From the NCBI GenBank assembly GCA_018065485.1, contig JAGHTF010000020.1, positions 1-57,175 of the forward strand: 57,175 nucleotides of DNA, in the 5' to 3' direction. Source of the stretch: Candidatus Cryptobacteroides fimicaballi (GTDB lineage Bacteria > Bacteroidota > Bacteroidia > Bacteroidales > UBA932). Positions 27,817 through 36,532 of this stretch are shown here, in pieces; position 1 is the first letter of the stretch, and the number at the start of each line of letters is the position of its first letter. The position numbers were made by a program, and so were the translations under genes. Under the pieces are notes generated by a model. That model saw only the letters and a list, made by a program, of their open reading frames with translations. It was not told where the DNA came from and did not search any database.

Positions 27817-29241
27817 CTAGAACTTCAGAGGCGGCTTGCGGTCACCCATCAGAGGCTCGAAGCGGAAATCCTTGCCGCGACGAGTCTCGAATTCTTTGCA
27901 CACGCGGCGAAGCAGGTCATTGTTCCGATACAGTTCCAAAGCTGCAAGGTAGAATGTCCTGGCTGTGACAAGCAATCCCTTGGTTCCTATTGACATCCCG
28001 GCAGATGCTGTCTGTTGCCAGCAATGCCCGCTTCCCGCGGGAACAAACGCCGCCACCCTGATGCTGCCCGTGGGAACGACCCAGGTGACATTGCCCACGT
28101 CGCTCGAAACCCAGGCTTCGTTCCCTCCGGCGTCAGGTTCGGCAACCGTGGCAACTTGCCGGATCAGAGCAGGAATCTCATCTTCGGTTATGCCGCTGCT
28201 CATCATCATTTTTTCGGCAAAACGTCGCTCTTCGGCATCGTAAGCCACACCCCCTGCCTCGCAAAGTTTCGCGAACATAAGTTCCGACATTGTGTTGTTC
28301 GGCAGTCTCTCGTAGTTGCCGGATACTATTTCATATTCCATTGTAGTTCCGGTGCCCAATGCCGCTCCTTCAGCGGCCTTTATGGCGCGTTCGAATATAT
28401 CTCCCACAATGCTTCTGCGCGGATTGCGTATATAATACTGCACTTCGGCCCTGTCGGGAACTATATTGGGAGCCTTGCCTCCGTCGGTGATTGCGTAGTG
28501 GATTCTGGTGTCGGAAGGAACGTGCTCCCGCATCAGGTTCATCATATAGTCGAATGCTTCCACGGCGTCAAGTGCGCTGCGCCCGTTCTGCGGTCCGCTG
28601 GATGCGTGCGCCGACCTCCCGTGAAAAATGAATCGCACCTGAACGTTGGCCAGTCCGGTGGCGGTATTCACGGTGTTGCGCACATCGGGATGCCAGTCGA
28701 GCATTGCATCGACTCCGTCGAAACAGCCTTCGCGTACCATATACGCCTTGCCACCGCCGCCTTCTTCCGCCGGGCAGCCGAACAGTTTGATCGTACCTTT
28801 ATGACCGGCCGCCAGCCATTTGCTGATGGCAACGGCTCCGGCAACCGAACCGGTTCCCAGAAGATTGTGGCCGCAGCCGTGCCCGGGAGCACCTTCCACA
28901 ACCGGCTGCCGGTATGGCACGGCTGCCTGCGACTGCCCCGGAAGAGCGTCGTATTCGGCAAGGATTCCTATTACCGGGCTGCCATTGCCGAAGCTGGCGA
29001 CAAAGGCGGTAGGGATTCCTGCAATGCCCTTTTCTATACAGAAGCCGTTGGCTTCGAGGTGAGCGGTGAGTTTTTCTACGCTGCGGTATTCCCGGTATCC
29101 CAGTTCGGGTTCTTCCCACAGACTGTGCGAGAGTGCGTCATATACTTCGAACGACGAATCCAGATACTTGAGACCTTCTTTCTGAGCGAAAGCTGCAGCA
29201 GAAATCCAAAGCATCATCAGTGCCATAAAAGTTCTTTTCAT
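27817..29241 (-). CDS. Exported M20-family amidohydrolase (AbgB-like)
   Basis: A metallopeptidase of the M20D/AbgB group, 474 residues from the preferred ATG. The ORF track uses a TTG at 29265; the ATG at 29241 gives MKRTFMALMMLWISAAAFAQ, a clean signal peptide, and leaves room for the promoter box at 29263-29270. Metal-site motifs: GHGCGHNLLG, CPAEEGGGGKAYM and LDWHPD; the dimerisation domain includes HASSGPQNGRSALDA. AbgB-type enzymes hydrolyse amide bonds to glutamate or aromatic amines. It is convergent with the Ntn hydrolase, with 4 bases between stops, and has its own promoter, so co-regulation with the PUL is uncertain. A role in splitting amide-linked amino acids would suit the locus. 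Confidence 0.88.
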   Translation of the reverse strand: MKRTFMALMMLWISAAAFAQKEGLKYLDSSFEVYDALSHSLWEEPELGYREYRSVEKLTAHLEANGFCIEKGIAGIPTAFVASFGNGSPVIGILAEYDALPGQSQAAVPYRQPVVEGAPGHGCGHNLLGTGSVAGAVAISKWLAAGHKGTIKLFGCPAEEGGGGKAYMVREGCFDGVDAMLDWHPDVRNTVNTATGLANVQVRFIFHGRSAHASSGPQNGRSALDAVEAFDYMMNLMREHVPSDTRIHYAITDGGKAPNIVPDRAEVQYYIRNPRRSIVGDIFERAIKAAEGAALGTGTTMEYEIVSGNYERLPNNTMSELMFAKLCEAGGVAYDAEERRFAEKMMMSSGITEDEIPALIRQVATVAEPDAGGNEAWVSSDVGNVTWVVPTGSIRVAAFVPAGSGHCWQQTASAGMSIGTKGLLVTARTFYLAALELYRNNDLLRRVCKEFETRRGKDFRFEPLMGDRKPPLKF

Positions 29242-29262
29242 TATTGTCTTCCTATATGCTAG

Positions 29263-29270
29263 CAAAGATA
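29263..29270 (-). promoter_or_regulatory. Bacteroidota-type -7 box for the M20 amidohydrolase
   Basis: The reverse strand reads TATCTTTG, an exact match to TAnnTTTG. It lies 21 bases before the preferred start at 29241 and implies a leader of about 15 bases. No clear -33 element is visible. Confidence 0.5.
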
Positions 29271-29310
29271 ATAAATCCCAATGAAAATCTTATGTTCCCC
29301 GCAGCTGTTA

Positions 29311-29342
29311 CTGACAAAATGTCAGTGGCATAGAGTTGGCAT
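29311..29342 (+). promoter_or_regulatory. Inverted repeat plus tandem TGGCAT, possible sigma54-type dnaK promoter
   Basis: A perfect inverted repeat CTGACA-AAA-TGTCAG (29311-29325) abuts two TGGCAT hexamers at 29326 and 29337. The GG of the first and GC of the second are 12 bases apart, as in -24/-12 sigma54 promoters (TGGCAC-N5-TTGC, one -12 mismatch). No TAnnTTTG box is seen before dnaK. The inverted repeat could bind a stress regulator. Confidence 0.5.
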
Positions 29343-29389
29343 TACCAAGGGCGTAAACAAAACGCAAACAATTTAAAAACGTAAATATT

Positions 29390-31303
29390 ATGGGAAAGAT
29401 TATCGGAATCGACCTCGGAACAACAAACTCTTGTGTATCCGTAATGGAAGGCAACCAGCCCACAGTTATCATCAATGACGAAGGCTCACGTACAACTCCT
29501 TCCGTAGTTGCATTCACCGAAGGCGGTGAGCGCAAAGTCGGCAACGCTGCAAAGCGTCAGGCCATCACCAACCCTAAGAATACCATTTTCTCCATCAAGA
29601 GATTTATGGGCGAAACCTACGATCAGGTGAGCAGGGAAGTATCCCGCGTACCTTACAGCGTGGTTAAGGGCAGCAACAATTCACCCCGCGTCGACATCGA
29701 CGGCAGAATGTACACTCCTCAGGAGATATCTGCAATCATCCTTCAGAAGATGAAGAAGATTGCCGAAGATTACCTTCGTCAGGAGGTTACCGAGGCTGTC
29801 ATCACCGTTCCCGCATATTTCTCCGACTCTCAGCGTCAGGCTACCAAGGATGCCGGAAAGATTGCAGGACTCGATGTCAAGAGAATCATCAATGAACCTA
29901 CCGCAGCCGCACTGGCATACGGGCTCGACAAGAAGAACAAGAATATCAAGGTGGCAGTCTATGACCTTGGCGGCGGTACCTTCGATATCTCTATCCTGGA
30001 ACTCGGCGACGGCGTATTCGAGGTTAAGTCAACCAACGGTGACACCCACCTTGGCGGAGATGATTTCGACCAGGCCATAATCGACTGGCTGGCATCCGAA
30101 TTCGCCGGAGACAACTCCGGAATGGACCTCAAGCAGGATCCTATGGCTCTCCAGAGACTTAAGGAGGCTGCCGAAAAGGCCAAGATCGAGCTTTCAAACA
30201 ACTCGTCTACCGAAATCAACCTTCCTTACATCACAGCTATCGGCGGTGTTCCCAAGCATCTGGTAAAGAGCTTGAGCCGCGCCAAGTTCGAATCTCTTTG
30301 CGACGACCTTTTCCGCCGCAGCATCGAGCCTTGCCGCAAAGCTCTCGAAGATGCGAAGCTGTCTGCATCCCAGATTGACGAAGTCCTTCTCGTAGGCGGA
30401 TCGACCCGTATCCCCCGCATCCAGGAACTTGTAAAGGAATTCTTCGGCAAGGAACCTAACAAGAGCGTTAACCCCGACGAGGTTGTAGCAATCGGCGCAG
30501 CCATCCAGGGCGGTGTCCTCGCAGGTGACGTCAAGGATGTGCTTCTGCTCGACGTAACGCCCCTCAGCCTGGGAATCGAGACTTTGGGTGGAGTTATGAC
30601 AAAGCTTATCGAAAGCAACACCACAATCCCCGTACACAAAGACCAGGTATTCTCCACTGCTGTTGACAATCAGCCTTCGGTAGAAATCCGGGTGCTCCAG
30701 GGCGAACGTCCTATGGCAAAGGATAACAAGCAGATTGGCGTGTTCCATCTCGACGGAATCGCTCCCGCTCCCCGCGGAATCCCTCAGATCGAGGTCAGCT
30801 TCGACATCAACGCCAACGGTATTCTGAGCGTAACCGCAAAGGATAAGGCTACCGGAAAGGAGCAGCACATCAAGATTGAGGCTTCAAGCGGTCTTACCGA
30901 CGATGAAATCCAGCGTATGCGCGATGAGGCTAAGGCCAATGAGGCCGCCGATGCCGCAGAGAAGGCTAAGGTCGACAAGGTGAACAACGCCGACGCTATG
31001 GTTTTCCAGACCGAGAAGAATATCAAGGAGTACGGCGATAAGATTCCTGCCGACAAGAAGGAAGCTATCGAGAAGGCTTGCGCCGAGCTTAAGAAGGCTG
31101 TCGAATCCAAGGATATGGACGGCATAGACAAGTACAACGCAGAGCTCGAGCAGGCTTGGCATGCCGCATCCGAAGATATGGCAAAGGCTGCGCAGGGCGC
31201 ACAGCAGGGCGGTCAGGGCTTTGCCGGTCAGCAGGGTAATCCCGGACAGGGAGGTCCTCAGCCCGACTACGGCAATCCCAACGACGCTCCCGACGAGCAG
31301 TAA
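29390..31303 (+). CDS. dnaK: Molecular chaperone DnaK (Hsp70)
   Basis: A 637-residue Hsp70, the usual length. The N-terminal ATPase opens [20 protein letters not shown] and includes [48 protein letters not shown] and [11 protein letters not shown]. The linker [18 protein letters not shown] leads to the substrate-binding domain and a helical lid with a Gln/Gly-rich disordered tail ending NDAPDEQ. It folds nascent and stress-damaged proteins with DnaJ and GrpE, neither of which is in the window. The gene stands alone, with a leader of about 38 bases if the sigma54-like promoter is correct, and is convergent with the next gene. Confidence 0.99.
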   Translation: MGKIIGIDLGTTNSCVSVMEGNQPTVIINDEGSRTTPSVVAFTEGGERKVGNAAKRQAITNPKNTIFSIKRFMGETYDQVSREVSRVPYSVVKGSNNSPRVDIDGRMYTPQEISAIILQKMKKIAEDYLRQEVTEAVITVPAYFSDSQRQATKDAGKIAGLDVKRIINEPTAAALAYGLDKKNKNIKVAVYDLGGGTFDISILELGDGVFEVKSTNGDTHLGGDDFDQAIIDWLASEFAGDNSGMDLKQDPMALQRLKEAAEKAKIELSNNSSTEINLPYITAIGGVPKHLVKSLSRAKFESLCDDLFRRSIEPCRKALEDAKLSASQIDEVLLVGGSTRIPRIQELVKEFFGKEPNKSVNPDEVVAIGAAIQGGVLAGDVKDVLLLDVTPLSLGIETLGGVMTKLIESNTTIPVHKDQVFSTAVDNQPSVEIRVLQGERPMAKDNKQIGVFHLDGIAPAPRGIPQIEVSFDINANGILSVTAKDKATGKEQHIKIEASSGLTDDEIQRMRDEAKANEAADAAEKAKVDKVNNADAMVFQTEKNIKEYGDKIPADKKEAIEKACAELKKAVESKDMDGIDKYNAELEQAWHAASEDMAKAAQGAQQGGQGFAGQQGNPGQGGPQPDYGNPNDAPDEQ

Positions 31304-31304
31304 G

Positions 31305-32996
31305 CTACGATAGTTTTGTATAGGCGACCTTCCCGACGAGAGTCTTGGGAAGGTCGTTGCGTACCTCGATTTCGTAAGGCATCGCATACTTTGCAATCCT
31401 GCGGCTGCAGTGCTGCATGATGTCCTCGCGCACCTCGGGTGAATCCTTGACGCCCTCGTTCAGTACGACGAATGCCTTGATTTTCTGCATCTTGTAGGGA
31501 TCCGGAACGCCAATTACACAACTCATCCTCACGGCAGGGTGTGCATCGATTATATTCTCCAACTGAGACGGATATACATTGTATCCGCTGGTGACGATCA
31601 TTCTCTTGATTCTCTGGCGGAAGTATATGAATCCCTCTTCATCCATCAAACCAAGGTCGCCCGTATGCAGCCACACGTTGCCGTCGGAGTGAACCCGCAG
31701 CGTGCTGGCGTTTTCTTCCGGGTGGTTGATATAGCCCAGCATTACGGTAGGGCCGCAGATACAGATCTCACCTTCGGTATTGTAGGGCACTTCGTCATTC
31801 GTTCCCACGGCACAAATCTGAAAATAGGTGTCGGGGTAGGGGATACCGATGCTTCCTTCCTTCTCTTTGTCGTAGGGAGTAAGGCAGCTTGCGGTAACGC
31901 ATTCGGTAGTGCCGTAGCCTTCACGGATACGGATTCCGGCATTGTGTTCTGCAAGGAAAGCGTCGAACTTCTTCTTGAGCTCAATGGAAAGGGAATCTCC
32001 GCCGGAGAATACACCCTTGAGGCAGGAAAGATCGACTCCGTCGAGATATGTATTGCGTGCAATAGCCTCGAACAGCGTAGGAACTCCCGCAATGAAATTG
32101 GGCCTGTTGGCCTTGATGAGTTGGGCATAGCTCTTTACGTTGAACCGCGGAACGAGAATGGAGGTTCCTCCGGCAACCATCATAGTATGAATGCAGACTC
32201 CAAGTCCGAACCCGTGGAATACGGGCATTGCGGCGAGCATCTTGGTATGGCGGATTTCCTCGTGACTCATAACTGCCGTCTGCAGGGCCAGAGCGTTGAA
32301 GTTGCGGTCCGAGAGCATAATCCCCTTGGTTGTTCCCGTGGTTCCTCCGGAAAAGAGAACGACCGCTTCGGTGTTGATGTCCTTATCGGTAACCGCGTAG
32401 TTTCCGTCTATGGGCTGTTCGGCATATTTCAGGAAATTCTTCCAGGAAATTGCGATGCCGTCCTTGCGGAGACGGGGGAACTTCCTCTCCGTCATCAGCC
32501 GGAAAGCTACGGCCTTGATGGCCGGCAGCTCGTCGGAAACGCTGGCAATGATAAGTTTGCTCACCGGCCTCTTGGCGGTCACTTCCAGGAATTTTTCGTA
32601 GAACTGATCCAGGGTAACCGCTATGTCGCAGGCGGCTTCATCGGCGTAAAAACAGATTTCGTCTATTGCCGACAGGGGGTGAATCATACAGGGAACTGCT
32701 CCAATGCGGTTAAGGCCGTACAGGCAGTAGATTGCCTGGGGAACATTGGGCATACATACCAGGACTCTTGTTCCGGGGCGTATTCCAAGATTGTATAATG
32801 CCTTTGCAGTCCGGTCAATTTCGGCCGCCAACACTTTGTAGGATATCTTTCTGCCCATAAAGGACAGGGCTGTGAACTCGGGGTCGGCTGCGGCTGTGGC
32901 AAGCACGGTCTCACTCATCGATTTCTCACTGTAATTCAGGTGGAAGGGGAGATCTCCGTAACTGCTTGTCCAGGGTGATTTAGGTTCGGTTGTCAT
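31305..32996 (-). CDS. AMP-dependent acyl-CoA synthetase/ligase
   Basis: A 563-residue adenylate-forming ligase that activates a carboxylic acid, probably a fatty acid, as acyl-AMP and then as the CoA thioester. Motifs: A3 loop VVLFSGGTTGTTKGIM, A5 REGYGTTECV, A7 LHTGDLGLMDEEG, A8 IKRMIVTSGYNVYPS, and the C-terminal Lys in LPKTLVGKVAYTKLS. It lies 13 bases after the acyltransferase-fold gene at 33010 on the same strand, so the two are probably one operon producing and using an acyl thioester. The 3' end meets dnaK with one base between stops. The exact acid is unknown. Confidence 0.9.
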   Translation of the reverse strand: MTTEPKSPWTSSYGDLPFHLNYSEKSMSETVLATAAADPEFTALSFMGRKISYKVLAAEIDRTAKALYNLGIRPGTRVLVCMPNVPQAIYCLYGLNRIGAVPCMIHPLSAIDEICFYADEAACDIAVTLDQFYEKFLEVTAKRPVSKLIIASVSDELPAIKAVAFRLMTERKFPRLRKDGIAISWKNFLKYAEQPIDGNYAVTDKDINTEAVVLFSGGTTGTTKGIMLSDRNFNALALQTAVMSHEEIRHTKMLAAMPVFHGFGLGVCIHTMMVAGGTSILVPRFNVKSYAQLIKANRPNFIAGVPTLFEAIARNTYLDGVDLSCLKGVFSGGDSLSIELKKKFDAFLAEHNAGIRIREGYGTTECVTASCLTPYDKEKEGSIGIPYPDTYFQICAVGTNDEVPYNTEGEICICGPTVMLGYINHPEENASTLRVHSDGNVWLHTGDLGLMDEEGFIYFRQRIKRMIVTSGYNVYPSQLENIIDAHPAVRMSCVIGVPDPYKMQKIKAFVVLNEGVKDSPEVREDIMQHCSRRIAKYAMPYEIEVRNDLPKTLVGKVAYTKLS

Positions 32997-33009
32997 AGTA
33001 TTATAGATA

Positions 33010-33897
33010 TCAGTTCAGCTCAACGGGTTCCTTGACGTCTTTGTCCAGAAGGTCGGGATGCTGAAGCAGATGTTTCAGAATTTTAACGCTCTTTGCGAAA
33101 TAATACCCGTCGGCAATTCGTTCGTCGATGGTAAGGGCTATCTTTATGGTATCTTTAATGTCGGTGGTGCCGTCCTCGTTGATTATGAGGCGCTTTTTCA
33201 TTTCGTTGATGACAACGAAGAACGAGATTGTGCCCCAGTTGAAGATGTGGTGGTAGTCGGCGCTCATCTTAATGCTTCCCAGATTGGAGATGAATACAGT
33301 AGAGTAACAGGGGTCGTCTGACTGAAAGCTCTTGGGATATATTCCCCATTTGTCCATAAGTTTAACAAACCAGAACACCACTTCCAGAAGGAATCCGGGA
33401 ATGAACTTGAAAACGTTCATCGTCGAAGAGGAATGGTCGATTTCCTTCTTTACGCGCACTTTGGTGACGAATTTCTCCAGAAAGTCGTGCATCTGCGCAA
33501 TAGGAGCTCCTCCGTCGGGGTCAAGCACCCATTTGGCGATGGACTCCTCGGAGTGGTCGTCGAAAGCTCTCTTTACAACGAAGGACGACATTATCTCCTT
33601 ACGTTCGTAATATTTCCGTCCGCTGATAAACCAGTTCAGCTTTGGCCGCAGATAGATTGTCTTTGCTATGGCTGCGGTAAAAACCTGGAACCAACTGTAT
33701 TTGTATTCGGGATTCTGCGCATTCTTGCGGTCTACATAGTCTTTGATTGCCGCAATGTCGATAATTTCGGTAAGAACCGCTTCGTTATTGGTTCTGCCCG
33801 GCATAAGGTATGGCATAATCACGTGGAGGGCATCCAGGTTTTTTATCCGCCTTCTGTCCGAACGGCTAGCGCGTTCTTTCCTTTGGATATTTTCCAT
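33010..33897 (-). CDS. CoA-dependent acyltransferase-fold protein (2-oxoacid dehydrogenase E2 catalytic-domain family) with altered active site
   Basis: A 295-residue protein with the E2/chloramphenicol-acetyltransferase fold but no lipoyl or peripheral-subunit-binding domain. The C-terminal block STVFISNLGSIKMSADYHHI..WGTISFFVVINEM and then IALTIDERIADGYYFA matches the family core. The catalytic motif normally reads HRxxDG after an Asp; here it is DERIADG, with Glu where His should be. It is therefore either inactive as a classical acyltransferase or uses other chemistry; a His in YHHIFNWG may substitute. It is the promoter-proximal gene of the pair with the AMP-ligase, which suggests an acyl-CoA-dependent step in lipid or cell-surface synthesis. 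No signal peptide is present. Confidence 0.78.
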   Translation of the reverse strand: MENIQRKERASRSDRRRIKNLDALHVIMPYLMPGRTNNEAVLTEIIDIAAIKDYVDRKNAQNPEYKYSWFQVFTAAIAKTIYLRPKLNWFISGRKYYERKEIMSSFVVKRAFDDHSEESIAKWVLDPDGGAPIAQMHDFLEKFVTKVRVKKEIDHSSSTMNVFKFIPGFLLEVVFWFVKLMDKWGIYPKSFQSDDPCYSTVFISNLGSIKMSADYHHIFNWGTISFFVVINEMKKRLIINEDGTTDIKDTIKIALTIDERIADGYYFAKSVKILKHLLQHPDLLDKDVKEPVELN

Positions 33898-33926
33898 TTC
33901 CGGTTAGGTTTTGGTTTAAAAACCTA

Positions 33927-33934
33927 CAAATATA
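33927..33934 (-). promoter_or_regulatory. Bacteroidota -7 box for the acyltransferase-fold/AMP-ligase operon
   Basis: The reverse strand reads TATATTTG (TAnnTTTG), giving a leader of roughly 24 bases. The leader contains CCTAACCGG, also found in the folE leader near the (GGTTA)n repeat. Confidence 0.5.
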
Positions 33935-33969
33935 CGAAAATTTGAATATCTGCAAAGTCCTCTGCCCGG

Positions 33970-34926
33970 CTATCTTACTCTTACCGGACGTACCGGAAGT
34001 CCTATCATTCTGCCGTATTTTTCTATAGACATTGCAGCTTCTCCCTCGTCAAACCAATCCTCTTCTCCAAAGAAATAGTAGGCCTGGCTGCAGTTGTTCC
34101 CTACAAGAGTTGACGACCAGAAGTAAGCGCTGCCTTCTCCCGAAAGCTTGGACTGCCGGTATCCACCCGCCGGTATCACGATAGTGGCGCCATTCTTTGC
34201 ACGACCGGTAAAGATTGTGGTCTTGCCAATTGTAATGCTCCACTCAAGGGATTTTACGAGCTCGTCCACTTCTTCTTTTGTAGGCATCCTCCAAGTCTCT
34301 CCCCAAAGGACGGCAGCTGCGTCGTCGACGCTCTCCAGCACTGTCTTGTCGTCGACAGATTCTCCCTTGTCAATGCTGGTGCAATATTTTGTGAAGGTAT
34401 CGGGCTCACCTTTGCAATGTGCGTAGTTCGACGTCTCGTATTTCTCTTTCGACGCAGTCTCACCCCAGGCAAAATATTTTCCGTATGCTTCTGCAGTTTC
34501 GGCGCCGATGTTGCAAACGGCCCATTTTACCGACAGCCCAAGGTCTACATATTCGTGAGCTGTTCCGACTTCTACGGTTGCCGTCGCTGTCTTGATGTTC
34601 CCGTGCGTGTCGGTGAATTTCATTGTAATTGTAGATGAACCCTCAAACAACGCCTTTACAATGAAGCCGGAAGCGCTTGTGTCGACGCTTACCGATGCCT
34701 TGTTGTCTGAAATCAGTTCTGCCTTATCCATATTCAGGAATTCCTTGGCTTCAGGGGGTGTTATGACAACATTGTCAGGGCCGAGTTTCATTGTTTCACC
34801 TTCCTTCATACTGAACTTTTCCTGTTTGAAAGCGATGTTTTCCACTTCTTTGAAATTTTCTTTCTGGCAAGAGCAGAATACTGCTGCGATGCCTGCGCAC
34901 AAAGCGATGATTTTTTTACTGTTCAT
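33970..34926 (-). CDS. Lipoprotein with Ig-like domain and FISUMP-like C-terminal domain
   Basis: A 318-residue lipoprotein. The start at 34926 (MNSKKIIALCAGIAAVFCSC) gives a proper lipobox; the ORF-track start nine codons earlier is not needed. Residues about 30-125 form a bacterial Ig-like domain (KEGETMKLGP, FEGSSTITMKFTD). The C-terminal part, YVDLGLSVKWAVCNIGA, FAWGETASKEKYE, WRMPTKEEVDELV and YFWSSTLVG, has the hallmarks of the FISUMP/major-paralogous domain frequent in gut Bacteroidota surface lipoproteins. It has its own promoter and diverges from the next lipoprotein gene. Function is unknown; an adhesion or surface-binding role is a guess. Confidence 0.82.
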   Translation of the reverse strand: MNSKKIIALCAGIAAVFCSCQKENFKEVENIAFKQEKFSMKEGETMKLGPDNVVITPPEAKEFLNMDKAELISDNKASVSVDTSASGFIVKALFEGSSTITMKFTDTHGNIKTATATVEVGTAHEYVDLGLSVKWAVCNIGAETAEAYGKYFAWGETASKEKYETSNYAHCKGEPDTFTKYCTSIDKGESVDDKTVLESVDDAAAVLWGETWRMPTKEEVDELVKSLEWSITIGKTTIFTGRAKNGATIVIPAGGYRQSKLSGEGSAYFWSSTLVGNNCSQAYYFFGEEDWFDEGEAAMSIEKYGRMIGLPVRPVRVR

Positions 34927-34950
34927 TATTCGATGTGTTAAAAATGGCGA

Positions 34951-34958
34951 CAAATTTA
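34951..34958 (-). promoter_or_regulatory. -7 box for the FISUMP-like lipoprotein
   Basis: The reverse strand reads TAAATTTG, an exact TAnnTTTG match, 25 bases upstream of the preferred ATG. It is one half of a divergent promoter region. Confidence 0.5.
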
Positions 34959-34988
34959 TAAAAATTTTTTAAAAAGAAGAAAAATAGT

Positions 34989-34996
34989 TAAATTTG
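34989..34996 (+). promoter_or_regulatory. -7 box for the PCMD-like lipoprotein
   Basis: The forward strand reads TAAATTTG, 18 bases before the ATG at 35015. The identical octamer drives the divergent neighbour, 31 bases away on the other strand. Confidence 0.5.
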
Positions 34997-35014
34997 CGGC
35001 GTAAAAATAACTGT

Positions 35015-36532
35015 ATGAAAAGGTCATTTCTTGTATTTATAACACTATCTGTCTTATTGTCAATCGCTTCCTGCGGCAAACTTATAGAACTTCCGTCTGC
35101 CCCGAAAATCAGCGTCGAGGGTGTGCAGGTTAATCAGACCTGTAATGTGCTGGAAGTGGAGGGTATAAATGTCAAAGCAGTTGCCGATGGAGGAATATTA
35201 TCCCTTGTAGTGTCGGTTTCTTCTCCGGCTCTGGATGCCGAAGCCCTGTCTGCCATAGGCCTGGCAGAACGGTTCGACCTGGCTGCCCCGGGGAAATATG
35301 AGGCCGGACTGAAAACGTTGGGACTGCCGTGTGGCGGGGATGTCAGGGAATCAAAGTCGGTAAATTTCAGCCTTACCGGTTTTCTTGAATATTTTAAAAA
35401 AGGGAAGAACCGGACCGCCGACCATTGCATAACGCTGGAATTGACGGATTGCCGGGGGCAGAAGTGCTCTTGCAGGATAATACTTCACCGGGATGCCGTA
35501 ATCGGGATATCTGTGGAAAATGCAGATATGTGGAAACGTACTGCGGACATAATTATTGACGGAAGTTTCCCCGAGGAAGCGTCAGTTTTGTACAGAATGA
35601 AGGGGACGGAAGAATGGAAAAAGGCAGCCTGTGCCGATAAGAACAAACGTATCTATAATCCTGAGCCTTTATGGAACGGGTCGAAGAATGAAGCCGGGCT
35701 GACGGTTTATTCAATGGACGGTTATACCGGATTCAAAGCCGGTACCGAATATGAGATTCTTGTTTCGGATGCCGACGGCGGCGAACTCTCGCTTTTGGAA
35801 TACTCTTCTCCTATAGGGGACGAACTGCCGAACAATGATTTCTCGGCGTGGTTCACCAAGAACGGCAAGGATAACGGACTGTCATATCCGAACGCTGCTC
35901 CTACAGTCGCTCCCGGAGGATTCTGGGACAGTGGAAACAATGACGCCAGCAAGAAGCTGTGTATCCCTCTTGAAGGCGGAGGGGCTTGGCTCCGGTCGGG
36001 GCAGACAATGGGAATCCTTACGTCCGGCAATATATTTTCGGGAGATTTTGTTTTCAACGGACTTCAGGGAACAGTATTCTTCGGCAAGCATTTCGAATGG
36101 ACGGCACGTCCGACGGCCTTGGTAATAAGGTACTCGGCCTCGCAGGGAAAAATCGATTGTGAAAAATACACGTCGGGCAAAAAAGGTACCCAAGACAAAG
36201 GAATCATCCAGATATCCGTGGTGGATTGGGAAGGTCAGCACCCGTGCAGCTCCGGAATAATGAGCGCCCCTTCGGGAACGTGGGATCCTTCGATGCAGGA
36301 CAGTACCGAAGAAGGTCCGGTCATAGGCTATGCCGCAAAATTCATCGAGGGCGATACGGACGGATTTGTGGAGGACAGAATTCCTTTCTTCTGGTATGAC
36401 AGGGATGCGGAGTGCCCGCTTTCATCGGATTTCAATATCGTTGTCTCCATTGCCAACAGCTACCTTGGGGAATATCTGACGGGTTGCTCCGGAAACGAAA
36501 TGAAAATCAAGTATATAGGTTTCGAATATTAG
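35015..36532 (+). CDS. Lipoprotein with C-terminal PCMD-like (putative carbohydrate metabolism) domain
   Basis: A 505-residue lipoprotein. The ORF-track start is a TTG at 34994 inside the promoter box; the ATG at 35015 gives MKRSFLVFITLSVLLSIASC with Cys20. The N-terminal 270 residues are beta-rich and unassigned (LEVEGINVKAVADGG). From about residue 272 the sequence ELPNNDFSAWFTKN, APGGFWDSGNND, GQTMGILTSGNIFSGDF and LVIRYSASQG fits the PCMD domain, a jelly-roll found next to surface carbohydrate-binding proteins in Bacteroidota. The stop overlaps the convergent AraC gene's stop by 3 bases. Function is unknown. Confidence 0.8.
   Translation: MKRSFLVFITLSVLLSIASCGKLIELPSAPKISVEGVQVNQTCNVLEVEGINVKAVADGGILSLVVSVSSPALDAEALSAIGLAERFDLAAPGKYEAGLKTLGLPCGGDVRESKSVNFSLTGFLEYFKKGKNRTADHCITLELTDCRGQKCSCRIILHRDAVIGISVENADMWKRTADIIIDGSFPEEASVLYRMKGTEEWKKAACADKNKRIYNPEPLWNGSKNEAGLTVYSMDGYTGFKAGTEYEILVSDADGGELSLLEYSSPIGDELPNNDFSAWFTKNGKDNGLSYPNAAPTVAPGGFWDSGNNDASKKLCIPLEGGGAWLRSGQTMGILTSGNIFSGDFVFNGLQGTVFFGKHFEWTARPTALVIRYSASQGKIDCEKYTSGKKGTQDKGIIQISVVDWEGQHPCSSGIMSAPSGTWDPSMQDSTEEGPVIGYAAKFIEGDTDGFVEDRIPFFWYDRDAECPLSSDFNIVVSIANSYLGEYLTGCSGNEMKIKYIGFEY

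Noticed and set aside
28015-29262. 415-codon ORF opposite the M20 gene
   Set aside because: Antisense shadow; the reverse strand carries full M20 motifs.
31539-32798. 419-codon ORF opposite the AMP-ligase
   Set aside because: Antisense shadow; the reverse strand carries all adenylation motifs.
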